Shown: in pieces, positions 10,600 through 25,020 of the stretch | Numbering within the stretch: the first letter of the stretch is position 1 | Layout of the letters: every line of letters begins with the position of its first letter | Source: Chrysomallon squamiferum | Taxonomy: Eukaryota > Mollusca > Gastropoda > Neomphalida > Peltospiridae | Direction: 5' to 3' | DNA: 64,000 nt | Assembly (NCBI GenBank): GCA_012295275.1 | Contig: CM022677.1 | Location: forward strand, 6,960,814-7,024,813 | Position numbers and translations under genes: made by a program | Notes under the pieces: model-generated | What the model saw: only the letters and a program-made list of their open reading frames with translations | Database searches by the model: none | What the model was told of the DNA's origin: nothing

Positions 10600-10980
10600 G
10601 CTATGACTTATACTAATACTAATATACTAATAACTGTAGAATGGAAATGTTTACGTAAAGTAACTGACTGATTAAAGCTATCAAGGTAAATTAAGATTAC
10701 TTCCTCCACTTTGACCTTGTCTAGCCCTTTACCGCAACTGCGCATTAACACTCGTATCACGCGTTTTATCAAACCAATCACGTTTTATAAACGTCATGTC
10801 CGTTTCAGCGCCTTCATTAAATAACTGAATCACGACGTTATCTTCCTCGGAAACTTTAACACATGATTCAGCAGGCAGGAAAAAGAGATGATGGTGATCT
10901 AGTAAAAACCCAGCTTTTCAGAACAAACCTGCGAGTGAAAAAATTCCAATCTTCTTCTTTGTGTGTCTTTGTGTGTTTTG
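10600..10980 (-). other. Upstream region of receptor copy 1
   Basis: Conserved with 34360-34830 and, inverted, with 17810-18320. It contains the start of the upstream reading frame seen in the other copies (CVKVSEEDNVVIQLFNE) but has an 8-bp deletion that shifts it. It is probably the promoter/5' UTR region of the receptor; see the entry at 34363. Confidence 0.5.
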
Positions 10981-11139
10981 GTGTATGATTATTAATCAGA
11001 AATTAACCACATTTCTTGACCAAACAAAAATTTAAACAAGAATAAAATGATGTGTTGTTTGTTTATACAGAGGTGGCCAACATTCAAACACTTAATTTAA
11101 ACTAAATAATTTTACTCGTGCATCTTGTTATTTAGTAAT
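10980..11139 (+). repeat. Repeat R1, copy 4, cut by the assembly gap
   Basis: R1 sequence in + orientation, ending at the run of N where the (AAT)n tract would begin. The gap probably sits on a trinucleotide tract. Confidence 0.7.
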
Positions 11140-11339
11140 NNNNNNNNNNNNNNNNNNNNNNNNNNNNNNNNNNNNNNNNNNNNNNNNNNNNNNNNNNNNN
11201 NNNNNNNNNNNNNNNNNNNNNNNNNNNNNNNNNNNNNNNNNNNNNNNNNNNNNNNNNNNNNNNNNNNNNNNNNNNNNNNNNNNNNNNNNNNNNNNNNNNN
11301 NNNNNNNNNNNNNNNNNNNNNNNNNNNNNNNNNNNNNNN
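11140..11339. other. Assembly gap, 200 N
   Basis: Exactly 200 undetermined bases, which looks like a placeholder of fixed size for a scaffold join. Distances and orientation across it should not be trusted. Confidence 0.98.
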
Positions 11340-12249
11340 TAGATATTTTTCTCACTTCTTGAGAAATTTTGCAATTTTGTTGTGCGATCTTTGTTACGTT
11401 TCAGGCGCGCGCGCAACTAAAACGAATAGTTTTATAATTATTCTCTTTCTTAATCGGCTTCAGTTGACTGATTCCGTTTTTAAATTAGCTTTCCCAATTT
11501 TATTTTGTATTATTATAAATATTTTTCTAAATTAATAAACTTGAAGTTGTTGGTGTGCTATTTATCCAGTGGATGAGTGTGGCATTATATCATAATGAGC
11601 AATTATTATTATGAATTACTTCTTTGTTTGGATTCTTTTTTGTTTTTGGTGAAACCCACATTCCCTCTGTAGTCAGTATAACATTGATACACAACACTAC
11701 AGCATTCAATTCAACAAGATTTTATATCTGATATCAGAAGTTTTTTTCTGCGTTAGGCATGCTGAGTTAAGTTCTGGCTGAGTGGCTTCTGTCGTACTGA
11801 GAGAGCTGAGCTAGACTGTCTCAAGGTCCCAGGCAAGGTTAGAGTCAGTCACCCCAGGAACATATCATGTTCAAACTTTTAAAACATTTATTTTCAACGT
11901 CCCATGATCTCTAGAGCAAGATTTTTCTGTGACGCACATTTAAATGTCCCACACAGGCCATTTCTTTTCTTTGTGTATACCATTAAAATTAGGTGTACCG
12001 TTTTTCAGTTTGATTCCCATGACAGCGTGAAGAGTTCGAATACTTTTGATTCTTAATGAAACAAAATTACATTCTTGAAGTTTCATGTGTCCATGATTTT
12101 TTCACCCATTTTTTTTTTTTTTTTTTTTTTTTATGTTATTACTAGTGGTTAATGATATATAACAGAAACCGATTCCTGTAAGTTTATTATTCAAATTTAA
12201 AAAATATATAAATAAATAATGCCTGTCCTCACTGACAGAAAAAAATTAA

Positions 12250-12253
<4 letters not shown>
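11340..12253. other. No recognisable gene
   Basis: AT-rich sequence with a poly-T run at about 12110-12132. The 51-codon open frame starting after the gap has no recognisable motif. Confidence 0.5.
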
Positions 12254-12323
<70 letters not shown>

Positions 12324-12346
12324 CAAACACAAACACACACACACAA

Positions 12347-12408
<62 letters not shown>

Positions 12409-12414
12409 ACACAT
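12254..12414. repeat. (AC)n microsatellite, interrupted
   Basis: About 160 bp of AC units with AAAC interruptions spaced along it. Confidence 0.95.
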
Positions 12415-12591
12415 TACATGAATACACGAATACGTAAGAAAAGATTTCTTTCTTTCATTTACTTTAGATGAAATGGATCTCCTTCCATGTTTTAGAATTA
12501 AGATATTTGTAATTTAGTATTTTAATCGACTGAGTTTATTGGTAACATTTAATTTTAAACAAGCACACACAGACATATGTAGGTGTATTCT

Positions 12592-12798
<207 letters not shown>

Positions 12799-13579
12799 AT
12801 ATTAACCTTGTTATTAAAATAATAAATATTTTAAACAAATTTACAATATTACTTGTAGTTTGCGTGTATTTGTGATAATGTTAATAAACGTCTCCTTTTA
12901 CAGGCACTTGAATGAGCATGGCATTGTCAAAACACTTAAGAAGTGTTTCTCTCATTCATGCGTGGAAACAAATAGTATGTGTTTAGATCAAAGTTAGCTA
13001 ATGAAATATGTACCATAATATACTGAATTATTTAGTTTATAAACCATATATTTATAACTAAATGTGTGTGTGTGTGTGTGTGTGTGTTTTTGTGTGTGTG
13101 TGTGTGTTCTGATTTTCATTCGTACAGTTTATTTATATATCTTTTAAAAAGACCTGAAACCGCCCGTTCACTATTCAAGTTTAAACAAGATTTAATTTTA
13201 TGGCTAATTGTATTATCTTTCTCCGTCCTTCTACAAAACTGTTGTTATGTTTATTATTACTATATGTGTGATAGACTGTAACAGGCATTTAAAAAATAAT
13301 GAAGTACACAAACTATGTTAAGGTAGTTGTTACTGCTGTTTACTTTACCATTAGAATTTCATAGAAACAATAAACATTAGCGCATGATGTTAGTGATCAT
13401 CAACATGTGACTTTTATCTAGTGTGCAGAATGCGCAGTGCATATCATGCTTAGTTAATAAGAAGCACAGTTATTGTTTTTTTGGGGGAGGGGGTTGTTGT
13501 TGTTTTGTTATTTTATTTAATTTCTTTTTTTTTTGTGTGTTTGTTTTTTTTTTTTTTTTTTATCTTACAGAGTATTTCT

Positions 13580-13669
13580 CTAAGGCGTTATTATCATTAT
13601 TGTTTTTGTGTCGTTGCTGTTACTATTCATTATTTCTTTATTGTTGTTGTTATTACTATTACTATTATA

Positions 13670-13717
<48 letters not shown>

Positions 13718-14204
13718 TCTGGATGACGCATTGTATAAAATGTTCTATTCACAGATATGAAGGATGATCTTTGACCCTCTCTCTCATTACTATGTACAAA
13801 CAACAACACTTAGTAACTGATATCTCAAATATACTAAACTGGATACCCCACTGGGATCTGTGAATACGTGTTTGAAATTGCGGTGTTACAAATCATATTT
13901 CGTCTTTTCTTCTCTATGCACGCTCGAGTTAGTTGGAGCAAGGGACTGATTCACAATAATCACAGAGGAGGGAACAGGGCCGGTACTGAGAGTTCAGTAT
14001 TTTTAGGATGAGGAACAAAACCATATATTTTTGTTTCATTTTATTTATTTTTATTTATTTATTATTTTTATTTTTTTTTTTTTTTTATGTTTATTCTGAT
14101 TTCATTTTTCTAAAACTTCGTAACCTATAACACGAGAAAAATAAATATTGTGAGGTCATCTTTCTAAAATAGATTACAATACATATCACTTTCACACACA
14201 CACA

Positions 14205-14251
<47 letters not shown>

Positions 14252-14725
14252 CTTTAACGTAACAAGAACAGTAACACAACTTCTATATGTATATATCCTG
14301 TCTCATTCATATGCAAAACAACGAAAAAAAAATGTAAAAGGAAGACACAGAAATGAATAAATACATAATTTGTATTAGTCATATTGGTCTGTAGGACGTT
14401 TGTGTGCTCATGTTTTTCAGATAATCTGTTTGAACAAAACATTCATTCACAATATGAACAAGATGACAAAAGTGTGACGGTTTTATTCAGAGACATTATT
14501 CTCATATATGTACATATGTGAATTAAGAATGATATGAAAGTTAACACCTTTCTAATAAATACGTAAGGTAAACTGCAAGATGTGTTAAATTAAAATACTT
14601 AGAAAACAGTTGTGTTACGTATATTTGTCAGCTGTTAACACTGCTGACGTAATATTCAATCTCCTGTTTAATTCCCTATTTCCAAATATCTGAGAATTGC
14701 TCTCTGATTCAAACAGAAATATACT
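13580..14725. repeat. Inverted segmental duplication arm C1
   Basis: Colinear in reverse with 42048-44045. Shared landmarks include TCTCTGATTCAAACAGAAAT near 14700, the sequence around CCAACTAACTCGAGCGTGCA (read on the - strand near 13920), and the segment near 13740 around TGTTCTATTCACAGATATGA. It includes an (ATT)n tract at about 13668-13718 and an (AC)n tract at about 14195-14250. No gene is supported in this arm. A short - strand frame (TELSVPAL) is shared with 44.6 kb but is frameshifted here. Confidence 0.8.
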
Positions 14726-15350
14726 TGCTTGGTTATGCTGAAATCACTATAAATTGTTGCAATATAGTAAAATAAAATATATTAAATCATGTCACTGAAT
14801 AGAATATAACAGTAGTTTCTTTTACTTAAATATATATGTACATAATTATGTGCCAGTAGATGTTTCTATTATGGATGAATCGATAAAGAAAGGCAGGTAG
14901 GTGTATGTGTAAATGAATACACACACATTCTGCATGTGTCCATACGTCCATGCAAAAGATTATGTATGTATGTGTTCGTAAGTACTTACATATGCTCATA
15001 ATTTTATCAGATATTTTAATCAGATATTTTTTCGAGAAGAAATACTAAAAGTGGAAGAAAAAAGAAATATCATTAGATAGAAATTTCAAAAGATTCTATT
15101 CAGCCTTAAAGAAATTTTAATTTTTAATAGTTAAATTACTACTGTGTCTTTTCCTCTTGCTGAATGTACCACTAGCCTACTTGATACTACATGGCACAAC
15201 TAAGAAATGTACTTGTTAAAAACAAAACAAACAACAACACATAGATAGCAAGTACCATTTTGCTTATTTAGTAATAAAACTAAGACGTTTTGTTTAGTGT
15301 CGATAAATCAGTCGTAAAAATAACTGAACACGCTAGGACATGATAAGATA
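14725..15350. other. No recognisable gene
   Basis: AT-rich sequence between the inverted duplication and the protease fragments. No splice-bounded frame or repeat of note. Confidence 0.5.
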
Positions 15351-15351
15351 G

Positions 15352-15424
15352 TCAGGCTGGCACTCCCCCTCCAGCGTCGCCCCCCCATGATGTCACCCGA
15401 GCAATTCAGCGGTCCACCACTATC
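15352..15424 (-). pseudogene. Trypsin-like serine protease, catalytic-serine exon, copy a
   Basis: On the - strand the sequence reads DSGGPLNCSG, the active-site serine motif of S1 proteases. A one-base frame change then gives VTSWGGDAGGGVPA and a stop, which matches the conserved SWG strand that lines the substrate pocket. The glycine and acceptor before DSGGPL appear lost. It follows the exon at 15769 in the right order, so both belong to one gene body, now non-functional. Confidence 0.6.
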
Positions 15425-15574
15425 AAAAAATATAAACGAAAACACTCATTACAAAAATACTGTTGACACACACACACAAACATGTACAGACAGGAAATAG
15501 ACAAATAATGTTTATATACAAATAATAAATAAAACTAATAAATAAATAAGAAAACAAATAATAAGAAAAATATT

Positions 15575-15605
15575 GTTACTGCGCAGGTTCCTTCATTTCT
15601 TCATC
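15575..15605 (-). pseudogene. Serine protease exon-end relic, copy b
   Basis: A short - strand piece related to GGAAGAAATGGTGGAACTTG at the end of the exon at 15769. It marks the sequence just before the GDSGGP motif in S1 proteases. Only this end is recognisable. Confidence 0.35.
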
Positions 15606-15634
15606 ATTAAAAAAAAAAAAGAAAAAAAAAGGGG

Positions 15635-15640
15635 AACGTG

Positions 15641-15672
<32 letters not shown>
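15635..15672. repeat. (ACT)n microsatellite
   Basis: Short ACT trinucleotide tract between protease fragments. Confidence 0.9.
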
Positions 15673-15768
15673 ATAATAAAATATTATTACTGTTCATTCA
15701 GTTCTGCTATAAAAATAAAATTAAAATAATTAAATATATAAATAAATAAATAAATAAATAATTATTAC

Positions 15769-16017
15769 TGTGCAAGTTCCACCATTTCTTCCCGCTGTGA
15801 TGATGCAGAGGTGAATGTCACGTATTATCACCTGGTACACGTCGTTCATTTTCTGACTCACTCTCTATCAGACCCCACCCTGTCACTGTGCTGTCTTCTC
15901 CCACAAAATCAGGGGCGTCGCTAGGGGCCAGGATACCAGCCTCGATGTTGGGATCGCTGAGGTCAAAGGGGTCAGAAGAAGATTTTACTCTAGAATGATT
16001 TTTTACTACCATATTCA
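15769..16017 (-). pseudogene. Trypsin-like serine protease, middle exon
   Basis: The - strand reads SSSDPFDLSDPNIEAGILAP, then SDAPDFVGEDSTVTGWGLIE. TVTGWG is the hallmark mid-domain motif of chymotrypsin/trypsin-fold proteases, and PFDLSDPNI corresponds to the strand after the catalytic aspartate. A frameshift near 15850 moves the frame to NDVYQVIIRDIHLC and then IITAGRNGGTCT, which is the region before GDSGGP. The exon ends with donor GTAATA in phase 0. The catalytic histidine and aspartate exons were not found. It was probably a secreted digestive or immune protease and is now broken. The acceptor at 16018-16019 is plausible but uncertain. Confidence 0.7.
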
Positions 16018-16258
16018 CTGAAAGTTTTAGGAACGATATATATATACACACACACACACATATACATTTCAGTGTAAATCACTTTGCCCCAAAGATTAAT
16101 ATAATAAGGAAAGATAATTTTATTCAACTGGTTTTGTGCTAAACTAGGAAGTGTTGTGTACGTACTTCTTCTTTCTCTGTTCTCTGTTATTACACATGTA
16201 CACACAGGCAGATGGAGAAATAATGTTTGTATGCCAATAATAACTAAAATAAAATATA

Positions 16259-16322
16259 TCAGGATGGCACTCCCCCTCCAGCGTCTCCCCATGATGTCAC
16301 CCTCTGCATTTCAAAGGTCCAT
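16259..16322 (-). pseudogene. Serine protease catalytic-serine exon, copy c
   Basis: After acceptor TTGTTGTCAG the - strand encodes a damaged GGPLKC segment and, one base shifted, VTSWGDAGGGVPS and a stop. It is a second copy of the exon at 15352, lying upstream of the middle exon, so the locus is a tandem array of at least two protease units. Confidence 0.5.
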
Positions 16323-16559
16323 CTGACAACAAAAAAAAAGACAACAAATAAACAAACAAACAAACAAAAAACAACACGAAAACATTTATGACAAACATAA
16401 TATTGGAAATAAGAATTGTTAACACACACACACACACAAACATTTACACACTGGTAGATAGATAATGTTTATAAATAATATATTAATAATAATTATAAAA
16501 TTAAAAATAATTAAAAAAATTAAAAGTTAAAAAGAAAAAGGTAATGATAATATTAAAAA

Positions 16560-16595
16560 AATATTATTACTGTGCAAGTTCCTCATTTCTGCCTC
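16560..16595 (-). pseudogene. Serine protease exon-end relic, copy d
   Basis: The - strand GGCAGAAATGAGGAACTTGC is related to the end of the exon at 15769, with one base missing. It sits just upstream of the serine exon copy c, in the expected order for a second unit. Confidence 0.4.
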
Positions 16596-16830
16596 TAAAA
16601 ATAAAAACACTCAATTACTGTCTAAATATATATATCACGTTTTTGTACACTAGAACACAACAAAGACACCTTTAAAACTGTTTTGGCACTAGTCCTGAAC
16701 ATTCAGTATAGCAGTAAAGAATAATGACATCAGAACAGTAAATGTGTATTATATAAAATAGTTACCGAACCTTCTCATTAGATCATTCTGCGAAATAAAA
16801 ACCCTCTTCGGAAGTGATAATTTATTCCGC

Positions 16831-16831
<1 letters not shown>

Positions 16832-16885
<54 letters not shown>

Positions 16886-16891
16886 GTAATA

Positions 16892-16946
<55 letters not shown>

Positions 16947-17095
16947 TAATTAAAAGAATAATAATAATAATAATGATGATGATGATGATGATGATGATAA
17001 TAATAATAATCATAATAACAACAACAACAACAACAACAATAATAATAATAATAAGAAGAAGAAGAAGAAGAAGAATAGCAATAATAATAATAATA
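16832..17095. repeat. AAT/GAT/AAC/AAG compound microsatellite
   Basis: About 260 bp of trinucleotide units that change type along the tract. The long poly-Ile and poly-Leu frames are artefacts. Confidence 0.95.
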
Positions 17096-17449
17096 AACGT
17101 AATGTTATAATGAGAGCATTTTTTGTTGTTTATTCTCTAGTGTGCTCCTCTCGTTTGATATAAAGATAAAATTAACTTGATAATATGATATCCAGTAATA
17201 TGATCACGTTATATTACAAGAGCGTAACAGTAATTAATTCTATTTATATTCGCCTCTTAAAGATAGTAATTAATTGTTTAAGAAATATGCTGATTTTACT
17301 TTCTGCTTGTGATTGATAAATAAATAAATAAAATTCAAATGTTGAAAACATTGGTAAGTACTGATTGATTATTACTGACACTTTATGTAAAGATTTTGTT
17401 CTCAAAGTTTTATGACTTAAAATGTTTAAAACATGGAAGTGGAGTTATT

Positions 17450-17525
17450 TTACGACACCCAGGCACTGAGTTTCTCCGATTCTGTAGCTTCAGGCATATG
17501 AACGGAGCTACTATTACAGTGTTGT
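17450..17525 (-). CDS. Candidate short terminal exon, copy 1
   Basis: Acceptor TATATTTTTAG, then (in phase 1) QHCNSSSVHMPEATESEKLS, AWVS and a TAA. A second copy at 20913-20988 keeps the same acceptor, length, frame and stop, with four amino-acid differences. It could be a hydrophilic C-terminal or cytoplasmic tail of a membrane protein. I recognise no family, and the conservation is also consistent with a non-coding repeat. Confidence 0.25.
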
Positions 17526-17574
17526 CTAAAAATATAAATACATTTTGTATGATATTTATTTATTGACTGATTTA

Positions 17575-17590
17575 TTTATTAATTATTATT

Positions 17591-17623
<33 letters not shown>

Positions 17624-17800
17624 ATTATTATTATTAAATGGACAGTTAATTAAATGACAAGATGCAGACGTGAAATTATTTAGTTTAAATTAACTGTTTA
17701 AATATTGGCCATGTCTGTATAAACAAATACCACATAATTTTATTCTTGTTCTATTTTAGGGTGATCAAGAAATGTGGTTAATTTCTGATTAATAATCAAA
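17575..17800 (-). repeat. Repeat R1, copy 5 (inverted) with (TTG/TTA)n
   Basis: Full R1 in reverse orientation, next to a TTG/ATT tract at about 17580-17637. Confidence 0.75.
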
Positions 17801-17809
17801 CACCAAAAC

Positions 17810-18320
17810 ACACGCACACGCACTCAAAGAAGAAGACTGGAATTTGTTCACTCGCAAGTTTGTTCTGAAAAGCTGGGTTTTTGCTAGATCACCATGTTCT
17901 CTTTTTCCTGCATTGTAAATATCACCAGAAACATGCTGAAACATGTGTTAAATTTTCCGAACACGATAAAGTCACGATTCAGTTATTTAATGAATACATT
18001 GAAACGGACATGAGGTATATAAAACAGCTTACTGTGATTGGTTTGATAAGACACGTGATTCGATTGTTTATGCGTAGTTATGGTGAAACGCTAGAAAACG
18101 TCAAAGTGGAAGAAGTAATCTTAACGCAGCTGTCTTAGATTTGCTGTCTTAGAATGCGCAGTTGCGGCAAAGCGACCAAGTGAAGGAAGTAATCTTAAGT
18201 AATCTTATTCAGTCAGTTACATTTTCATTCTACAGTTATTAGTATTAGTATTAGTATAAGTCATAGCAGCAGTAGCTTTTTTCACGTACATTTTAAGGTT
18301 TATTATTATTATTTTTCCTG
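17810..18320 (+). repeat. Inverted third copy of the receptor upstream region
   Basis: Reverse copy of the region upstream of the TNFR-like signal exon. It includes a frame (17881-18138) that reads CKYHQKHAETCVKFSEHDKV and continues through ETDMRYIKQLTVIGLIRHVI. Homology ends at CCTGGAGTTACGACTC, exactly where the signal exon should begin, so the coding exons are missing. The frame aligns without indels to 34363-34785. Confidence 0.65.
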
Positions 18321-18562
18321 GAGTTACGACTCTTTATAAAAAAAAACGCATTCTGAATAGATTTTTAGTTTTTTTCGGAAAGGAAGAACTTGAAAAGAAG
18401 AAGAAAGAAAATTAGTTACTTTTTGTTGTGTTTTGATTCCTCTGAACCGGCAGCTGAAAAACAAGAAAATTGGTAAGATGCTTTTCTTTCCTTCTTTATT
18501 GTTGCTATAGATATATTTTGTTACATTTTACATATTTATTTTTTAATTAAATAAATGGATGC

Positions 18563-20486
<1,924 letters not shown>

Positions 20487-20803
20487 ACATGATATAAATT
20501 GTCCCTTTCTGGAGTGGGATCCAGGTTATAACCGAGTTTGTTCATAGCAGAAGGTTATGATTAAAGATCGAATGCTTTTAGCACACAAACACAGACACAC
20601 ACTCACACACACACATGCACAGACACACGTCACAACGCCACTAAATATTTAAAATACTGAAGACTGAAAAATCAAGGTACATATGTAAAGAAAGTGAATA
20701 TTCAAAGTTGTCAGAAACTTTTTTTTCTTCTTTTTAATCATATTAAAATGAAATAATAAAGACAAACGTTAAGTATGTGAAATTAATATTAACATAATAA
20801 TAA

Positions 20804-20812
20804 TACTAATAT

Positions 20813-20853
<41 letters not shown>

Positions 20854-20856
20854 AAT
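20804..20856. repeat. (ACT)n microsatellite
   Basis: Perfect ACT trinucleotide tract. Confidence 0.95.
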
Positions 20857-20912
20857 ACGTAAATAAATAAATATAAATAAATAAATAAATAAACAGAATT
20901 AAAAAAGTTATT

Positions 20913-20988
20913 TTACGACACCCAGGCACTGTGTTTCTCCGATTCTGTAGCTTCAGGCATATAAGCGGAGCTACTATTACAGTGCTGT
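20913..20988 (-). CDS. Candidate short terminal exon, copy 2
   Basis: Acceptor ACACATTTTTAG, then QHCNSSSAYMPEATESEKHS, AWVS and TAA. Same length, phase and stop as 17450-17525. No gene body is recognised around it. A partial third copy with the last residues is near 35200 on the + strand. Confidence 0.25.
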
Positions 20989-21438
20989 CTAAAAATGTGT
21001 ACAAGCACTAGGGCTTTTAAAATTAAGTATTAAAAAAGTAATATTGTTTTTGTTTACTGACTGAACATATAGAAACGTATCTAGTGATCAAATATCGAAA
21101 CAGTTTATAGTGATTTCAGGATCTATCTAATCTATCTATCTGTCTGCATACACATATACACATGCACATAAGCAACGACAACCTGTTTATTGTCATTATC
21201 ACTTTTACTACATCTACTGATGCTTTCGCTGTGAGCTACGCATCGCGAAACTACTTTGGCGTTTGATCTACGAGTTAAAGGGCTAGGAGAAACGATAAGT
21301 GTATTCCTTTAACAGGAACTGTCAGTTTGTAGTAGGCAGGTAAAGATAATGATACTTTAGGATCATGATACGTGTATAAGAACATCACTTCCAGGCCACT
21401 TGTTCATTTACTTTTCTATTAAAGAACTCTTAACATTT

Positions 21439-21641
21439 TGGCTGAAGTTTTTCACAACATGATCAGCGACGTGACGAAAGCAGTTGAGTTTTTACAAACA
21501 AATGGACTTTTAGATGATGAAGAAAATACCAGACCACGTCATCGTTGTGGTGGAGAAATGAAGGCATCTCTAAGAAAAGGGAAAAACGGTGAAATCCTCC
21601 CAACTCACGCACGAAATGTTTTTTCCTATTTACAGATTTGA
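21439..21641 (+). mobile_element. Merlin/ISXO2-like transposase N-terminal fragment
   Basis: The frame reads MAEVFHNMISDVTKAVEFLQ, then TNGLLDDEENTRPRHRCGGE and MKASLRKGKNGEIL. The order of a helix with FLQTNGLL, a basic cysteine-containing segment and CGGEMK resembles the zinc-ribbon start of Merlin (ISXO2-like) transposases common in molluscs. The DDE catalytic core is absent, because the frame stops after HARNVFSYLQI. The assignment rests on motif memory and is moderate. Confidence 0.45.
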
Positions 21642-22108
21642 ATAACAACGTCCATTGCAATCTTTCTCTGTGAAGTATAAATATATAATAAAAAGCCAAG
21701 ACTAAAGAAAATAATAATTAAAATAAACGCGAAGAATGTTCTCGGTGTTGATCGCTAGATCATGTAGATCACCCGCCAAAGTAGCACCAAATACTCTATT
21801 AATCATATACATTTGAAATCTAATATAACTGCAATTACTCTATACTTCTGCTGCTGCTACTACTACTATTTTAACTGCTCCTGCTGCTGTTACTATTAAG
21901 AAATTAAAAAGAAAAACATTCTGTTACTAATATTCAAATTGTTTGACGGTATATAAAAATGCTAAGGGAAATAACTCAGTCAAGAAGAAACACCATATAC
22001 AGCTTGAATCGCCTACCGTTTTCAATTTTGTTTGTATATTAAGATAGATAAACCGTATACACCCCTCTAAATATATTTTATATTATTTTAAATTTCTTTC
22101 TTTAAATA

Positions 22109-22140
<32 letters not shown>

Positions 22141-22599
22141 AAAAAAGAGAAGAAAAGAAGCAAATAGTAATAATAAAAATAGAAAATTAAAAAATTAATA
22201 ATTTCACCGTCGTACATGGTGTGTCATGTTATTGTTTTAATATTTTTGTTTTACTTTTTCTTTTTAATAACGTTTACAGTTAAATTTGCAACATAATTAA
22301 AAAACGTGAAGACTAAGTGTATAATGTCTTCTAATACAAAATCATAATAAACTCAATTTTTTATTCTCTTATTTTATTTATCTTTAGTTACTATATTAGA
22401 TAATCATTACTGTTTTTCTGTTGTTCTTACTTACTTACTTTATTTATTTATTTATGTTTGTTTGTTTTACTTTTTTTATTTAATATTTTAATATAGGTTA
22501 TTTTGTGTTGTTAGAAAAAAAATCTCACAAATCTGTTAATATCTTTCTTCACGTACAATCACTTCGCTCTGTATATCCAATTTGATATAAATAAACCAA

Positions 22600-23300
22600 A
22601 ATCATCTAAATTAAATACTGTTGAAATAAATAATCAATTTTGTTGATTAATTATTCCTTTTAGTTTATTATTTAGCAAAACAGAATAAAATATGAGTAAA
22701 TGCTTGTAATCGAGTTAAAGCGAAAAACATTTATAATCTAAGGGGAATAACTCGCGCAACGAAAAACATGTACGTGTCATGTCACAGAATTTATATGAAA
22801 TTAATTTAAATTATACTTAGTATTTAATTCAGTACGATTATTCGTCTTTATTTCTTAAACTATTTCTTTTTCTACTGCTATACTCGTACTTTTATTATTA
22901 TTTTTTAAATAATTAAACAGTATCTCAAATACACCATAAACACATATAATATAATTTCTTCATAATTTCTTTACTTATCCATTAAAAGTTTTAAATGGGT
23001 AAAAAAGTTAACTAAATGAAATAAAACCTAGATTCTTTATCAAAATATACAGGTTTTTCGTTTATATTTTGTTACTGCTATGGAGAAATGGTTTAAATGT
23101 TATTAATGAAATGGGCAACAGAGAAAATATTATTTTATAGTTTACCTAGTCTATGTGTTAATGTTATTATTAATGGGCAACAGAGTTATTAGACTACCTA
23201 TTATGAAATTATTAATTATTATTATTATTATTATTGTTATTGTTATTATTATGATTATTATTATTATTATCTCTATTTGTTCATTTAAAAAAAAAAATCA
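22600..23300. repeat. Tandem duplication D1
   Basis: Diverged direct copy of 24240-25020. The shared landmark is GGGGAATAACTCGCGCAACG near 22742, and there is shared downstream order (GTTTTTCG-rich, then GGGCAACAGAG motifs). No gene is supported in either copy, and 21.65-22.6 kb holds none either. Confidence 0.7.
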
Positions 23301-23749
23301 TATGTATTAATATTACTTTACTAAAAATGTAATATTTCTTTATTCAGAGCAAAATTAAGATAAAGAATTTAAATTTTTCACTAAAATATATATATTATTT
23401 GTATTAGAGAACAGAGATTTGGGTTTGTATGTTTTCATACAGATTTCAGATACATGTAAATACTGTTTTTCAGCCGTTTCATATAGATAATTATTAAAAT
23501 TTCAAAAATATAATGATTTCTAGAGCTTGATATCTAACATCACTTCTGTTTAAAAGTTTAATTGTGTGTATGTTTGTTTGTGGGTGTGGCTGTGTGTGTG
23601 TGTGAGTGTGTGTGTGGTTCATCGATATATTTTGTTTGTTTATATTTTTGATATTACTGTTAAGGTTGTTATTGTTATTATTATAGTACATAATTATTTC
23701 TATTATTTTTGTTATTTTTAATATTGTTGTTGTAGCTGTTGTTTTTACT

Positions 23750-24200
23750 GTTTTTTTTACTTTTCTTTAGGTAAAATTGTTAATTTACTTAGGGGAGAAA
23801 GAGAGAGACAAAAGATGAGAGAATGAGGGTGTGATAGACAGACAGAAAAAGACAGACAGAAAGAGAAAGACAGAGAGATAACAGAAAGCGAATGAAAGAG
23901 TCTCAGAAAAAGAGTGAACACGAGTGAGAGAGTGTGTGAATGTAAAATGTAAAATGCGAGATACGTAGCGATATAAACAGGTTATGGCTGTTCGTACTTT
24001 TGAAAAAGGCGGTTTGACATTTTGTCAGTGACACAGAAAACAGAGGAGCAGAATATGAATTTCCCGAGAAAATAATGTACTGTATTTTAGTGAGTAAATA
24101 ATTCCTTATAGATTCCTGATACAAACTCTAATATCTAAGATTTTATTAAATTTATTTATTTCAAAGTTAATGAAAACAACTAATTACCGATTGTTATTAT
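23750..24200. repeat. Dispersed repeat R2, copy 1
   Basis: A segment beginning near TAGGTAAAATTGTTAAT, followed by a GA-rich stretch with GACAGA motifs and then a conserved stretch around GACATTTTGTCAG. It recurs near 27265-27600 and 36250-36600. No coding sequence is recognised. Confidence 0.6.
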
Positions 24201-24239
24201 TATTACTACTAATTATTGACTGTAATTAACAAAAGTAAA

Positions 24240-25020
24240 TGTTGCTTAAACAAATTAGATATTATAAAATAGGTATTCAATTTTATTTATTAACAGATCT
24301 TATATTTTTATTATTTAGCTAAACGTTCAAAATAAAATATTACTAAATGTTTGTAATTGAGTTAAAGTGAAAACCATTCATAGTCTAAGGGGAATAACTC
24401 GGGCAACGAAAAATATGTACATGTGTCTCGAATATTAAATGAATTTAAATGATATCTAATATTTAATTTATCACGATTACTCGTTTTTATTTCTGAAACC
24501 GTTTTATTTCTTTTTCTATAATCGTCTGTTACGTGAATAATTCTCGTTTTTATATTTTTTATTTAATTATTTTTTTAGTTAGCTTCGCTGAATAATTAAA
24601 CACTATATCGCCCATACACCATAAAAAAATATAATATAATTTCTTCTTAATTTCTTTACTTCGGTCTCCATTAACAGTTATAAATGGTGTAACATTTTAA
24701 ACAATAGTCAGTTTAAATACACATTTTCTTTATCAATCTAGATGTTACAGGTTTTTCGTTGTTGTCTTTCATTTATTTGTTCTGCTATTGAGAAATTATT
24801 ACTTTCGCTTCAATGTCATAATCATTTAATAGCACTTAACTGAACAAATTAAATGAAATAGAAACCTAGATTCGAAAATATCTCATTATTATTAAAAAAA
24901 AATTATTGTGTTTTCATTTGTTAAAATTTGTTTTGCTGTTATTAATTACGATGTATTATTAAAGGACAATAGATTTATTTCTCTTAGACTCCCTAGTCCA
25001 TGAAATTGACTAATAATAAT
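24240..25020. repeat. Tandem duplication D2
   Basis: Second copy of 22600-23300, with the landmark GGGGAATAACTCGGGCAACG near 24389. Confidence 0.7.

Noticed and set aside
11125-11535. Open frame crossing the N run
   Set aside because: Most of its length is undetermined sequence; the rest has no motif.
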